A stretch of DNA of 64,000 bases from Fidelibacterota bacterium. GTDB lineage: Bacteria > Pseudomonadota > Alphaproteobacteria > Rhodospirillales > Rhodospirillaceae. A program made the translations under genes and the position numbers. Positions 8,792 to 17,733 of this stretch are shown here, in pieces. A model generated the notes under the pieces. The model saw only the letters and a list, made by a program, of their open reading frames with translations. It was not told where the DNA came from and made no database searches. How positions within the stretch are numbered: position 1 is the first letter of the stretch; each line of letters begins with the position of its first letter. The stretch spans positions 1-64,000 of the forward strand of contig CANJRX010000005.1 in NCBI GenBank assembly GCA_947476895.1, in the 5' to 3' direction.

Positions 8792-9558
8792 CTATATGCG
8801 GCAGGCGGCGACGAGGGTTTGCACGGCCGTTTGCAAAGCATGCAATTCTTGAACGTCAGGCGGAAGCTCACGCTTCAACGCCTTGGACAATAGACCTTCC
8901 GCATTCTCAGCAGCCGCGCCCAGGGCATGCAAACCAAAAAGTCCCGCTGAGCCGCAAGGTTGTGCGCTTTGGTGAGCAGCATTTCGGCCTGCGCGCGCCG
9001 CCAGCCCTGGGTCTTGATATCCGCCCATTGGCTTTCGAGATGATCTGCTGTCGGCGCAAGCGCGCGACGATATTCAGCGCCAACCGCAGCCAGACGCTCT
9101 AAGCCGGCGGCACCGGAAAGTGCCTCGTCCCTCCGCCGCCCCAGAAGACCGCGCAGCTCATTGCCCAAGGTCAGCGGATTGAATGGCTTCGCGATGATCC
9201 CGAGTACGCCTTCAGCCGCCACTTCAGCCTCGGATCGTGCCGTGAGGAAAATCGCAAGCGGCTGCGGACTCACACGCTGCCGGAGTGCATTCCACGTCGC
9301 GCGGCCGTTCATTCCGGCCATGACGTAATCGAGCAGGACAAGGCGCGGCTGAAAGTCGCCCGCAATTTCCAGGGCTTCTTCGCCCGAGGCGCAAACCTTG
9401 ATCCGGCCGACACCGGCCTCTTTCAGGACGGCCGCCACAACCGACCGGACGAAGGGGTCGTCATCTACAATCAGAATGCGATCTGGCAATTCGCCGGATT
9501 TGGCTTCACCGACGGTATTTCGTCCACCTTCCGGCGGTTTAGATGCGTCTTTGCCCAC
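8792..9558 (-). pseudogene. Response regulator with C-terminal Hpt domain, broken by a one-base frameshift
   Basis: The N-terminal receiver domain is intact: RILIVDDDPF, phosphoacceptor D77 (LVLLDYVMAG) and K124 (IIAKPFNP), counted from GTG 9558. It is followed by a helical region leading into an Hpt motif. The motif is split: one frame reads KAHNLA and the next frame reads GSAGLFGLHALGAAAENAE, ending at 8792. Joining AHNLA to GSAGLFG restores a classic Hpt HxLxGSAG site (H199). The break is at about 8951-8955, where one G seems missing (GCGGC instead of GCGGGC). Unrepaired, the frame runs to 8875 with an unrelated tail. Either a real mutation or a sequencing error. The GTG start has AAGAGAG six bases upstream. 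Divergent from the regulator at 9686. Confidence 0.72.
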
Positions 9559-9685
9559 GCCCAACTCTCTTAATAGTAGAACAGCACCAAAACGGTCATA
9601 AATACCCACTGGCCTTTCGACCAGGGATAGAAAATTGTATCGCAGGTTGTATAATGATCCGTATAGAGAAATTGTGGCCTCGACC

Positions 9686-10498
9686 ATGAAGATTCAGAAG
9701 CCAAACCTCATCGATCAGGCTGACGCTGTGGCTTCGCCGCGGGCGCCCGCGAAGCAACCTCATATTCTTGTGGTTGAAGACGATTCTTTTGTCCGTGAAG
9801 TCCTGGAAATTTATCTGCGCGGTGAAGGCTACCGTGTAACGCTCGCCCGCGACGGCAATGAAATGCGCGAAACGCTGGCGCAAGAAGCTGTGCATCTCGT
9901 GATCATGGATTTGCGCCTTCCCGGCGAAGACGGTTTTGCCCTGACGCGTCACCTCCGTGAGCAATACGCCGTCGGCATCATCATTCTCACCACCCGCAAT
10001 GAAACCGTGGACCGGGTTGTTGGCCTGGAATGCGGCGCCGACGATTACGTCACCAAGCCTTTCGAAGAACGCGAACTGCTCGCGCGCATCCGCAGCGTCC
10101 TGCGCCGCACCGGCGCGTTGGTCGATAGTGCTTCGCCTGCGCGCGTATCAGGTCCTGCGGTGGGCCAGACGAAGCTCGCTTTTCATGGCTGCATGCTCGA
10201 TGAAAGCGCCGGACTGTTTCGCGCACGCGACGGTGCCGAAGCGCTGCTCACCGGCAACGAGTGCCGCCTTCTCGCGCATCTCGTACGATTAGCCGGTGAT
10301 GTGCAAAGCCGCGAAGCTTTGATGGCGTCGGTTTTGCAGAAAAGCTGGGACCCGCTGGACCGCAGCATCGATGTGCTGATCACGCGGCTGCGTCACAAGA
10401 TCGAGACCGATCCCAAGCGCCCGTCGATTATTAAGACGATCCGTGGAACGGGTTACTTGCTCACGCTTGATGCAACGTTGGCCGAGAACGCTGCCTGA
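9686..10498 (+). CDS. OmpR/PhoB-family response regulator
   Basis: A 270-residue DNA-binding response regulator. The receiver has the acidic pair in VVEDDSF, phosphoacceptor D75 (IMDLRLPGED) and K124 (YVTKPFEE); the C-terminal winged helix ends in the usual RLRHKIETDPKRPSIIKTIR followed by GTGYLL. The ATG at 9686 is chosen because it begins a normal-length N-terminal extension. Its 3' end overlaps the 3' end of the hybrid kinase gene on the other strand by 46 bases. The kinase and the receiver-Hpt gene on either side suggest a local phosphorelay, but pairing is inferred only from location. Confidence 0.9.
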   Translation: MKIQKPNLIDQADAVASPRAPAKQPHILVVEDDSFVREVLEIYLRGEGYRVTLARDGNEMRETLAQEAVHLVIMDLRLPGEDGFALTRHLREQYAVGIIILTTRNETVDRVVGLECGADDYVTKPFEERELLARIRSVLRRTGALVDSASPARVSGPAVGQTKLAFHGCMLDESAGLFRARDGAEALLTGNECRLLAHLVRLAGDVQSREALMASVLQKSWDPLDRSIDVLITRLRHKIETDPKRPSIIKTIRGTGYLLTLDATLAENAA

Positions 10499-12570
10499 GG
10501 CATTGGCTGGCCGACAGTGGTCTTCATATTCCACGCCGCAATTGCATGCAAAGCCGCAGCGGCACAGTCCAGTACACGCGCGACCTCTTGTTCCGTGGCG
10601 GCACGATCTTGCGTGCGTAACGCCGTTTCCAACCGCACCGCCGACGCCGAAAGGTCATGAGCGCCCGCAATACCGGCACTGCCTTTGATGCGGTGTGCGG
10701 CTGCGATCATGTCGTCCCAGTGCATCGTAGCGACGGCGAGGTGCAATTCACCGGCCGCACCCTCGATGACAGCCCGCCACTGCTCAAGCACCGGCTGCAG
10801 CCGTAAGGGATCATCGCCGAACACCGTCTTGAGGTTTCGTAGATCAATGGCGGTCACTGGTGTGGGCATAGGCGCAACCGCTTGCGGCGCGATGCGCGTG
10901 AGCGTCACAGGTACATCGCCCACAGAAACCGGATGCCAATTCGGATCGAGCCAACGCTCCAAGGCCGCTTGCAGGGTTTTGATTTCGATGGGCTTGGACA
11001 GGTAGTCGTCCATGCCGGCAGCGCGGCAACGTTCGGGCTCGCCCGGCATAGCGTTGGCTGTGATCGCCAGAATCGGAAGCCGCGCCGTGCTGGCCTTCTC
11101 ACTGAGACGAATCAGGCGCGTAAGTTCAAAGCCATCGATGCCCGGCATGTGACAGTCGCAGAGCAAAAGCAAATAGGGCCGTTCACGCAAGGACTGAAGC
11201 GCTGCGGCCCCACCACCGGCAATGTCGCAATCAAAACCGAGAATCGCCAATTGCTGGCGCAAGACCTGTTGATTGACGATGTTGTCTTCGGCTACCAGGA
11301 TCACACGGCCTTCGGCGCGAGCCGTGGCAGCGGCTTCTTCATCGTGAGAAGCGAAAGGTTTAGCGGCAAGATGGCGCGTTAACACCGGCGCGTTGTTGAA
11401 GTCATCAACGAAAGCGCGTGCGCCGGCCACGGCCGAAAGCAATGCTCCGCGCCGCAAAGGATGCGCGCGCACCGCACGCACACCGCGGCGCGCCAGAGAC
11501 AATGCGCCACCGACCGCACGCGGATGCAGCCACAGCACAGGCACTTTGGCCGGCGATGTTCCAGACTGCAAAGTCACCGTCGCTGCTTCAACGTCCTCCG
11601 ATTCCGCATCGGGCCCAATCACCACGACAATATTTTCAGCGTCCTCGAGGCTTGGCCCGCGCTGTAAAGCCGCGAGGCTGTTGAGATTGCTGAGCGCGCT
11701 CACGCGTTGTACGCGGGCGCCTGCACCTTCAAGGTAAGCCAAGGCAATCTGCAGCCCAGGCTCGCCCGCATCCACAGCGACAACAGATATGCCGGTGAGG
11801 CTGGGAATATGCGGCGGGCCAAATTCAAGTCTGGCCTTCGCAAAAGGCACATCAATATAGAACCGCGAACCCTTGCCCGAGGCGCTATCGACGGTGATCT
11901 TTCCGCCCATGGCCTCAACCAGGTTTCGGCAAATGGCGAGGCCCAAGCCAACACCTCCCATGCCGCGTCCCGTCGAGACCGCCAATTGCGAAAACGGCTG
12001 AAACAAAAAGGCATGTAGATCGGCGGGAATGCCGATGCCGGAATCGGCAATCGTGAACCTGATCGCGGCGGTGTCGGCGGTCGTGCCCGTCACTTGCGCG
12101 CTCAAAGCCACGTGACCGGCATCGGTGAATTTTATGGCGTTGATGCCGAGATTGAGCAGCACCTGGCGCAAGCGCAGGGCATCACACATCACCGGCGGCA
12201 CATCGAAAGGCACCTCGCAGGTAATCGCGAGGTTCTTCGATTCAGCTTGGTTCGCCAAAAGTTCGGTGCAGCCCTCGAGCAAATCCACGAGGTCGGTCGC
12301 AAGCGGCGTCAAAGCCAAGCGCGCGGATTCGAGCTTTGCCAGGTCGAGCACGTCATCGACAATCCGCATGAGGGCTACGGACGACTCACCGACCGTCGCG
12401 ATGATGCGACGCTGCTCGTCCGTGAGCGACGTGCGCGAAAGAATTTCCAGCATGCCGACGACGCCCATAAGTGGGGTGCGGATCTCGTGGCTCATAGCCG
12501 CCCAGACACCCGCGCCATCTATGGGGTGGCCGACGGACTTATCAGACTCATTTTCCGGAATAGGCGACAT
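10453..12570 (-). CDS. Cytosolic hybrid histidine kinase (HisKA-HATPase-pseudoREC-REC-Hpt)
   Basis: About 705 residues with no membrane helix or sensor domain. In order: HisKA with AAMSHEIRTPLMG (H28), HATPase with N box (NLGINAIKF), DSGIGI and GVGLGLAICRNL; a degenerate receiver-like segment lacking a phosphoacceptor; a true receiver with AEDNIVNQQ and CDCHMPGIDG; and a C-terminal Hpt with AAAHRIKGSAG. It is an ArcB/BvgS-like layout that allows a His-Asp-His relay. The kinase lies 67 bases downstream of chrR in the same direction, so it may be co-transcribed with rpoE-chrR. ATG 12570 is the likely start; a TTG at 12606 is also possible. The signal it senses is unknown. Confidence 0.88.
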   Translation of the reverse strand: MSPIPENESDKSVGHPIDGAGVWAAMSHEIRTPLMGVVGMLEILSRTSLTDEQRRIIATVGESSVALMRIVDDVLDLAKLESARLALTPLATDLVDLLEGCTELLANQAESKNLAITCEVPFDVPPVMCDALRLRQVLLNLGINAIKFTDAGHVALSAQVTGTTADTAAIRFTIADSGIGIPADLHAFLFQPFSQLAVSTGRGMGGVGLGLAICRNLVEAMGGKITVDSASGKGSRFYIDVPFAKARLEFGPPHIPSLTGISVVAVDAGEPGLQIALAYLEGAGARVQRVSALSNLNSLAALQRGPSLEDAENIVVVIGPDAESEDVEAATVTLQSGTSPAKVPVLWLHPRAVGGALSLARRGVRAVRAHPLRRGALLSAVAGARAFVDDFNNAPVLTRHLAAKPFASHDEEAAATARAEGRVILVAEDNIVNQQVLRQQLAILGFDCDIAGGGAAALQSLRERPYLLLLCDCHMPGIDGFELTRLIRLSEKASTARLPILAITANAMPGEPERCRAAGMDDYLSKPIEIKTLQAALERWLDPNWHPVSVGDVPVTLTRIAPQAVAPMPTPVTAIDLRNLKTVFGDDPLRLQPVLEQWRAVIEGAAGELHLAVATMHWDDMIAAAHRIKGSAGIAGAHDLSASAVRLETALRTQDRAATEQEVARVLDCAAAALHAIAAWNMKTTVGQPMPQAAFSANVASSVSK

Positions 12571-12637
12571 ACCCGCAGCATAAGCCGAGGCGGGGCCGCC
12601 CGCCAAGGCAGGCGGACAATCGCAAGGAAATGGCCGC

Positions 12638-13327
12638 TTAAAACGGCGTGAAATACCGGAAGATGCGCGCGATCAGCCCCGTGGGATTAATCGACCCGGA
12701 GATCATGATCAGCGACAGGCAGGCTCCGTCGTCGTCGGTTTTGGGTTCGTGGTGCGTGTTTTCGTCTACAGACTGCACGTCCCCCGGGCGGAAAGCGACC
12801 GCGCCGTCGTGATAGCCGCCGCTCAAAACCATCGTCAGTTCTTCGCCGCTATGGCCGTGCGCGCTGATAGCCGCGTTCGCCTGGGCGAGCATGAGCCCGA
12901 CGCGCGCGCCGTTCGCGTCTTTCAACATCTCAGTGTATTTAATGCCGGGCGAGACCCAGCTCCAATTCAAGGTGCTGAGATCCTGCGGCAACCAAGCCCG
13001 AACCGGACGCGGTAATACTGTACCGGCAATGGTCTGGGTATCTTCCGTCAAAGATTTCCGTGTCTCGGCAGGCATATTTTCCAGGCGGTCCATAACCCGC
13101 GATGCGCCACCCTGGGCCAAAGGCTCCGGTGCGATGTCGTCCAAGAACGCGCCGCCTACAGCTTCCGCCGCCAAAACGCTGCAGCGACAATGGGGGCAAT
13201 AAGATAAATGAGTCGCCACGACAATCGACGCCGCCTGGCCCAGCGTGCCGGCAGCGTAGGCCAGCAACATATCGCCGTCGATATGATGGCTCGGCATATC
13301 AATATTTGGGCGGGCGTTAGAACCCAT
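12638..13327 (-). CDS. chrR: ChrR-type anti-sigma factor
   Basis: A 229-residue zinc-binding anti-sigma factor of the ChrR type. The N-terminal ZAS domain has H-x3-C-x2-C (H40, C44, C47) with an upstream histidine pair at 14-15; the C-terminal half is a cupin domain (AISAHGHSGEELTMVLSGGY). In Rhodobacter, ChrR binds the ECF sigma factor RpoE and releases it in response to singlet oxygen and related stress. The gene starts four bases after the sigma factor stop, with GGGAGAG as ribosome site, so the two proteins are translated together. The pair is a firm call; the signal in this organism is inferred. Confidence 0.9.
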   Translation of the reverse strand: MGSNARPNIDMPSHHIDGDMLLAYAAGTLGQAASIVVATHLSYCPHCRCSVLAAEAVGGAFLDDIAPEPLAQGGASRVMDRLENMPAETRKSLTEDTQTIAGTVLPRPVRAWLPQDLSTLNWSWVSPGIKYTEMLKDANGARVGLMLAQANAAISAHGHSGEELTMVLSGGYHDGAVAFRPGDVQSVDENTHHEPKTDDDGACLSLIMISGSINPTGLIARIFRYFTPF

Positions 13328-13331
13328 GCAT

Positions 13332-13901
13332 CTACTCTCCCAACAACGGCTGCAAACGGCGCATGGCCAGTCGCAACCTTGATTTCACAGTGCCCAAAGG
13401 CAAGGACAACTGTTCCGCAATCTCGCCGTGAGGCTTGTCCTCGAAGAACGAAAGCTTCACCACCACCGCTTGTTCCTCGGGAAGCTGCTTTAAAGCCTCT
13501 CTTACCCGCTTCTCCGTTTGATCACACTGCAGCGCATCGTCGGGCCGCTGCGGCAGATCGGGTACAAACGCGGGGTCGTCTAAATCGAACTCAGGCCGCC
13601 GCAATTTCCGTAACGCGTCAATTCGCAGGTTGCGGACGACGGTGTAGATCCAGGTGGCGGCCGACGCCTTTTCCGGATCGAAACTGTCCGCTCTCCGCCA
13701 GACGATGAGCATGGCTTCCTGCGCCAACTCCTCGGCCGTCGCGCTGTCGGTGCCTTGGCGCATCAGGTAAGCCTTCACCCGGGGCGCGTAGTACGCAAAC
13801 AGCTGGGCGAAAATCTGCTTGTCGCGCGTGGCCGCAAGGGTCACGAGCAGGGCCGACATCTCGCCTAAGGGTGAAGCTGGGGAACCCACTTCGGGTGACA
13901 T
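13332..13901 (-). CDS. rpoE: ECF sigma factor, RpoE (ECF11-like)
   Basis: A 189-residue extracytoplasmic-function sigma factor: region 2 reads FAQLFAYYAPRVKAYLMRQG and EELAQEAMLIVWRRADSFDP with WIYTVVRNLRIDALRK, and region 4 has LPEEQAVVVKLSFFED and LPLGTVKSRLRLAMRRL. Its pairing with chrR identifies the ECF11/RpoE-ChrR type, which in Rhodobacter controls singlet-oxygen defence, including a cyclopropane-synthase and flavin-oxidase gene set like the one divergent from it here. The start at 13901 has a weak ribosome site; a second ATG at 13859 is a real alternative. Confidence 0.9.
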   Translation of the reverse strand: MSPEVGSPASPLGEMSALLVTLAATRDKQIFAQLFAYYAPRVKAYLMRQGTDSATAEELAQEAMLIVWRRADSFDPEKASAATWIYTVVRNLRIDALRKLRRPEFDLDDPAFVPDLPQRPDDALQCDQTEKRVREALKQLPEEQAVVVKLSFFEDKPHGEIAEQLSLPLGTVKSRLRLAMRRLQPLLGE

Positions 13902-14348
13902 GATTATGCCGTCACCGTTGAAGGTCTAAATCCCGTGCCATCCAAACCGGCCGCGATGCTTATCTTGGTTTTTTTTGCATCCTGGCCGCGAGCACGGGTT
14001 GTCTCCCGTTTTTGCTCCACCCAGGATGTAGTACGCGTGGACCAGCGGAATGGATTACTCCGGCGTCCGTGAAATGCGTTTTTTATCCCCGTGCGCATCT
14101 TTTTCCGCTTAATGCCGTACTCGCCCTGGGCTCATCCGTACAATTTGACACAGTCTGAACCAAGCGTCCTCCTCCACCGTACACAGACAAGCATTCTCAT
14201 TGGTTAACCGTCCTGGCCCGCCCGTACAGCGGATAGGGTTACTCAGAGCGTCACGCGAAAAAGCTTTAGCTTCACACCCTTTTCCGGGTGCGCCATACTC
14301 GCGGCCCGCCTTAAGCCGGGGATGTATTCAAGAGGGTTGTGCCGCACC
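13902..14348. promoter_or_regulatory. 447-base divergent region between rpoE and the lipid-modification operon
   Basis: No gene is convincing here. It must hold the promoters for rpoE-chrR (leftward) and the oxidoreductase operon (rightward). On the minus strand TAATCC, one base from the Rhodobacter RpoE -35 element TGATCC, occurs at 14073-14078 with a TACTAC-like box 18 bases on; this is weak evidence. A T8 run lies near 13968-13976. I see no known structured RNA. Confidence 0.45.
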
Positions 14349-15692
14349 ATGTTAGGCCGTCAACGACAGCGCATTGCGGTCATCGGAACCGGAGTTTCCG
14401 GCATCTCCGCCGCATGGCTTTTGAACCGGCACCACGACATCACGGTATTTGAAAAAGGCCCCTGGGTCGGCGGTCACTGCAATACGGTGAACGCAACTGT
14501 GGGAGATCAGCTCATCCCGGTTGATACCGGCTTCATCGTCTACAACGAAAAGACCTATCCCAACCTCACCGCCCTCTTCCGCCATATGAATGTGCCGACC
14601 GAGACGAGCGATATGTCGTTCTCGGCCTCGGTCAACAATGGCGCATTTGAATATTCGGGTTTCAGCCTCACGACCATGCTCGCGCAAAAGCGTAATATCT
14701 TGCGGCCCCGGTTCTGGAACATGGTCTGGGACATCATGCGGTTTTTCCGCGAGGCCGCCGACGATGCCGCGCGCCCGGACAATCGCCGCCTATCCTTGGG
14801 CGCTTATCTTACCAACAACGGTTACAGCGAAACCTTCCTGCGCGACTATCTATTGCCGTTGGGCAGTTCGATCTGGTCGGCGTCCTTGAGTGATATGCGC
14901 GATTATCCGCTGGAAGCCTTCATGCGGTTCTTCAAGAACCACGGTCTTCTAGAGGCCAAGCAGAAAAACCGCCCGCAATGGCGCACGGTGACCGGCGGAA
15001 GCCGCACATATGTCGAGCGTTTAACCTCGGACTTCGCCGACCGTATCCGCATGAACTGCGGCGTAAAGGATGTGAAGCGGCATCCCCAGCAGGTGGAACT
15101 CACGCTCGATAACGGTAACGTGGAAATTTTCGATCAGGTCGTGATTGCCGCGCATAGCGATCAAGCCCTCGGCATGTTGAGCGACGCCAGTCCCAACGAA
15201 CGCCGCTTGCTCGGCGCGATCCGCTACGAGCGCAACCGCGCCGTTCTGCATAGCGATGCGACACTAATGCCCAAACGGCGCAGAGCCTGGGCCAGCTGGA
15301 ATTATATTTCCGCGGCCGCCAATATAGATACGCGCCTGGTCTGCCTGACTTACTGGATGAACCTGCTGCAGAATATCGACGCGCGCTTCCCGCTGTTCGT
15401 GACACTAAACCCGCACCGCGAACCGAAAGCCGGCACCGCCATCGCCGCCTTTGAATACGATCACCCGCTTTTCAATCACGCTGCGCTTGATGCACAACAA
15501 CAGTTATGGACGTTGCAAGGCGCCAACCGCACATGGTTCTGCGGTGCCTACTTTGGTCACGGATTCCATGAAGATGGGTTGCAAGCCGGATTAGCTGTGG
15601 GGGAAGCCATCACAGGTGATCGCCGGCCTTGGCAGGTGGAAGATGAATCGGGCCGCATCTGCATCTCGCCGGATATGGGAGCGGTCGCGTGA
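14349..15692 (+). CDS. FAD-dependent amine-oxidase-like oxidoreductase (COG2907 type)
   Basis: A 447-residue flavoprotein of the NAD(P)/FAD amine-oxidase superfamily. The dinucleotide fold is at the N-terminus (RIAVIGTGVSGISAAWLL, then VFEKGPWVGGHCNTV), with PVDTGFIVYNEKTYPNL after it and a C-terminal FCGAYFGHGFHEDGLQAG flavin-binding strand. In Rhodobacter a homologue lies in the RpoE regulon next to DUF1365 and cyclopropane-synthase-like genes and is tied to unusual membrane fatty acids; I infer a role in oxidising or desaturating lipid acyl chains here. First gene of a three-gene operon whose members overlap by four bases. The ATG at 14349 is preferred to 14322 because the Rossmann motif begins at normal distance. 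Confidence 0.85.
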   Translation: MLGRQRQRIAVIGTGVSGISAAWLLNRHHDITVFEKGPWVGGHCNTVNATVGDQLIPVDTGFIVYNEKTYPNLTALFRHMNVPTETSDMSFSASVNNGAFEYSGFSLTTMLAQKRNILRPRFWNMVWDIMRFFREAADDAARPDNRRLSLGAYLTNNGYSETFLRDYLLPLGSSIWSASLSDMRDYPLEAFMRFFKNHGLLEAKQKNRPQWRTVTGGSRTYVERLTSDFADRIRMNCGVKDVKRHPQQVELTLDNGNVEIFDQVVIAAHSDQALGMLSDASPNERRLLGAIRYERNRAVLHSDATLMPKRRRAWASWNYISAAANIDTRLVCLTYWMNLLQNIDARFPLFVTLNPHREPKAGTAIAAFEYDHPLFNHAALDAQQQLWTLQGANRTWFCGAYFGHGFHEDGLQAGLAVGEAITGDRRPWQVEDESGRICISPDMGAVA

Positions 15693-16510
15693 ATTTTGCA
15701 TCGTGCATTTATAACGGCACGGTCATGCATCGCCGCACGCGGCCGAAGCAGCATAAGCTGTCCTACGACGTGACGTCGTTTCTGCTCGATCTAGATGAGC
15801 TGCCCAGGCTTGACCGCGAGGTCAGCGGCTTCGGCTACAACCGGTTCAACCTGTTTGCCTTCCAAGATCGCGATCATGGTCCGGGCACCGGAGAGCCCTT
15901 GCGGCCGTGGGTGGAAAGCCATCTGGCCAAGGCCGACATCAATCTGCACGGCGGACCGATCCGCCTGCTCTGTTATCCGCGCACCTTGGGGTACGGGTTC
16001 AATCCCATCAGCATCTATTTCTGCTACCTCCAGGACCAGAGCCTCGCCGCAATCCTCTATGAAGTCACCAACACCTTCCATGAGCGTCACGGCTATCTGA
16101 TCCCGGTAGAGAGTGCCGACGACATCATCCGCCACGCCTGCGCTAAAGAGCTTTACGTCTCGCCGTTCATTGAGATGGACATGGTCTACAACTTCCGCAT
16201 CCGACCCCCCAGCGAGGCTTTTGCGCTGTCTATCCAGGAAACCGACAAGGACGGCACACTGCTGTTCGCCTCCTTCGCCGGCCAACGCGAGGCGCTCACC
16301 TCGCGCACTTCGATAATGTCCTTCCTGCGGTTCCCGCTGCTCACCTTAAAGGTTATTGCCGGAATCCATTGGGAGGCCCTAAAGTTGTGGTTGAAAGGCG
16401 TGCCGCTGGTGCATCACCCGCGGCCGCCGACAGAACCGGTATCAATCATCAAACGCGAAACAATCGCGGTATCGCCGCCAAATAAACCGGTGGAGTGGGA
16501 CGCTGCATGA
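15689..16510 (+). CDS. DUF1365 family protein
   Basis: A 273-residue DUF1365 protein with conserved blocks GTVMHRRTRP, HKLSYDVTSFLLDLDEL and RLLCYPRTLGYGFNPISIYF. The family is almost always beside the flavin oxidoreductase and the cyclopropane synthase found on either side here, so a part in the same lipid modification is inferred; no catalytic residues are known to me. The GTG start at 15689 overlaps the preceding stop (GTGA), which indicates translational coupling. Confidence 0.88.
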   Translation: MNFASCIYNGTVMHRRTRPKQHKLSYDVTSFLLDLDELPRLDREVSGFGYNRFNLFAFQDRDHGPGTGEPLRPWVESHLAKADINLHGGPIRLLCYPRTLGYGFNPISIYFCYLQDQSLAAILYEVTNTFHERHGYLIPVESADDIIRHACAKELYVSPFIEMDMVYNFRIRPPSEAFALSIQETDKDGTLLFASFAGQREALTSRTSIMSFLRFPLLTLKVIAGIHWEALKLWLKGVPLVHHPRPPTEPVSIIKRETIAVSPPNKPVEWDAA

Positions 16511-17733
16511 CTGACACGACTTCCGGTGACACACCCACTCGCGTGAAGCACGCCTTTAGCAATCGCATCATTCAGCAGGCCATCAACGTGGTCGGCCGTT
16601 TGACGACGGGCGACTTCACCGTCATTCTACCGGACGGTGCGACCTATAAGCTTTCCAGCAATACCGGCCGCGGGCCGCACGCCATTGTCCACATCATCCG
16701 CTGGCGCTGCGTGCGTAAGTTCCTGACGCAAGGCGACTACGGTTTTGTCGAATCTTACCTGGACGGTGATTGGGAGAGTCCGGAGATTTCGAACATCATC
16801 GAACTCGCGGTTCTCAATTCGAACAGTTGGGATTCCAACAAGCTGCAAACCGTGTTTCACAAGGTCTGGCAGCGCCTCGCCCACTTCCTACGCGACAACA
16901 CCAAACGCGGCAGCCGCCGCAATATCGCCGCGCATTACGACCTCGGCAATGCTTTCTATGAACAATGGCTTGACCCGACGATGACGTACTCGTCCGCTTA
17001 TTTCGCGCAAGCTGGTCAATCATTGTCCGAAGCCCAAACTGAAAAATACCGCCGCATCGCACATATGCTCGACCTCAAGCCCGGGCACAACGTGCTGGAA
17101 GTCGGATTCGGCTGGGGTGGCTTTGCGGAATTCGCGATCAAGGAATACGACTGCCGCATCACCGGGCTCACGCTCTCGAAAGAACAACTAAAGTTCGCAA
17201 GCGAGCGCCTGCAGAACCAGGGCCTATCGGACAAAGTTGATTTTCGCCTGCAGGATTACCGCGACGTCGGCGGCACCTTCGACCGCATCGCTTCCATTGA
17301 GATGTTCGAAGCCGTAGGCGAAGCGCACTGGCCACATTATTTCAATATGCTGCATGACCGCCTGACACCCGGCGGCGCGGCAGCCTTACAGATCATCACC
17401 ATCGCCGAAGAACGCTTCGAAGAATACAGCCTGCATCCGGATTTCATCCAGCGCCACATCTTCCCCGGCGGCATGCTGCCGTCTATCGAGCGTCTGCAAC
17501 AGCAAACTACGCGCGCGAACTTGGTGTTCGCAGAGTCGACAATGTTCGGCGACAGCTACGCCCGCACGGTGCGGGAGTGGCGTGACCGCTTCCTGAGCGT
17601 CTGGAGCACCATCGAGCCTTTAGGGTTCGATGATCGCTTCCGGCGTATGTGGGAAATGTATCTGGCGTACTGCGAAGGCGGCTTCCGCGCCAAGGCTATC
17701 GATGTTGGCCAGTTTAAGCTGATACGTCCTTAG
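16507..17733 (+). CDS. SAM-dependent cyclopropane-fatty-acid-synthase-like methyltransferase
   Basis: A 408-residue enzyme of the Cfa family, which transfers a methylene or methyl group from S-adenosylmethionine to double bonds in phospholipid acyl chains. The SAM site reads VLEVGFGWGGFAEFA, with the family block YDLGNAFYEQWLDPTMTYSSAYF before it and IASIEMFEAVGEAHWPHYF after. ATG 16507 overlaps the stop of the DUF1365 gene (ATGA). Its 3' end overlaps the convergent SDR gene by 20 bases. It could make cyclopropane fatty acids or act as the methylase of a furan-fatty-acid pathway; the gene partners favour a specialised role under RpoE. Confidence 0.9.
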   Translation: MTDTTSGDTPTRVKHAFSNRIIQQAINVVGRLTTGDFTVILPDGATYKLSSNTGRGPHAIVHIIRWRCVRKFLTQGDYGFVESYLDGDWESPEISNIIELAVLNSNSWDSNKLQTVFHKVWQRLAHFLRDNTKRGSRRNIAAHYDLGNAFYEQWLDPTMTYSSAYFAQAGQSLSEAQTEKYRRIAHMLDLKPGHNVLEVGFGWGGFAEFAIKEYDCRITGLTLSKEQLKFASERLQNQGLSDKVDFRLQDYRDVGGTFDRIASIEMFEAVGEAHWPHYFNMLHDRLTPGGAAALQIITIAEERFEEYSLHPDFIQRHIFPGGMLPSIERLQQQTTRANLVFAESTMFGDSYARTVREWRDRFLSVWSTIEPLGFDDRFRRMWEMYLAYCEGGFRAKAIDVGQFKLIRP

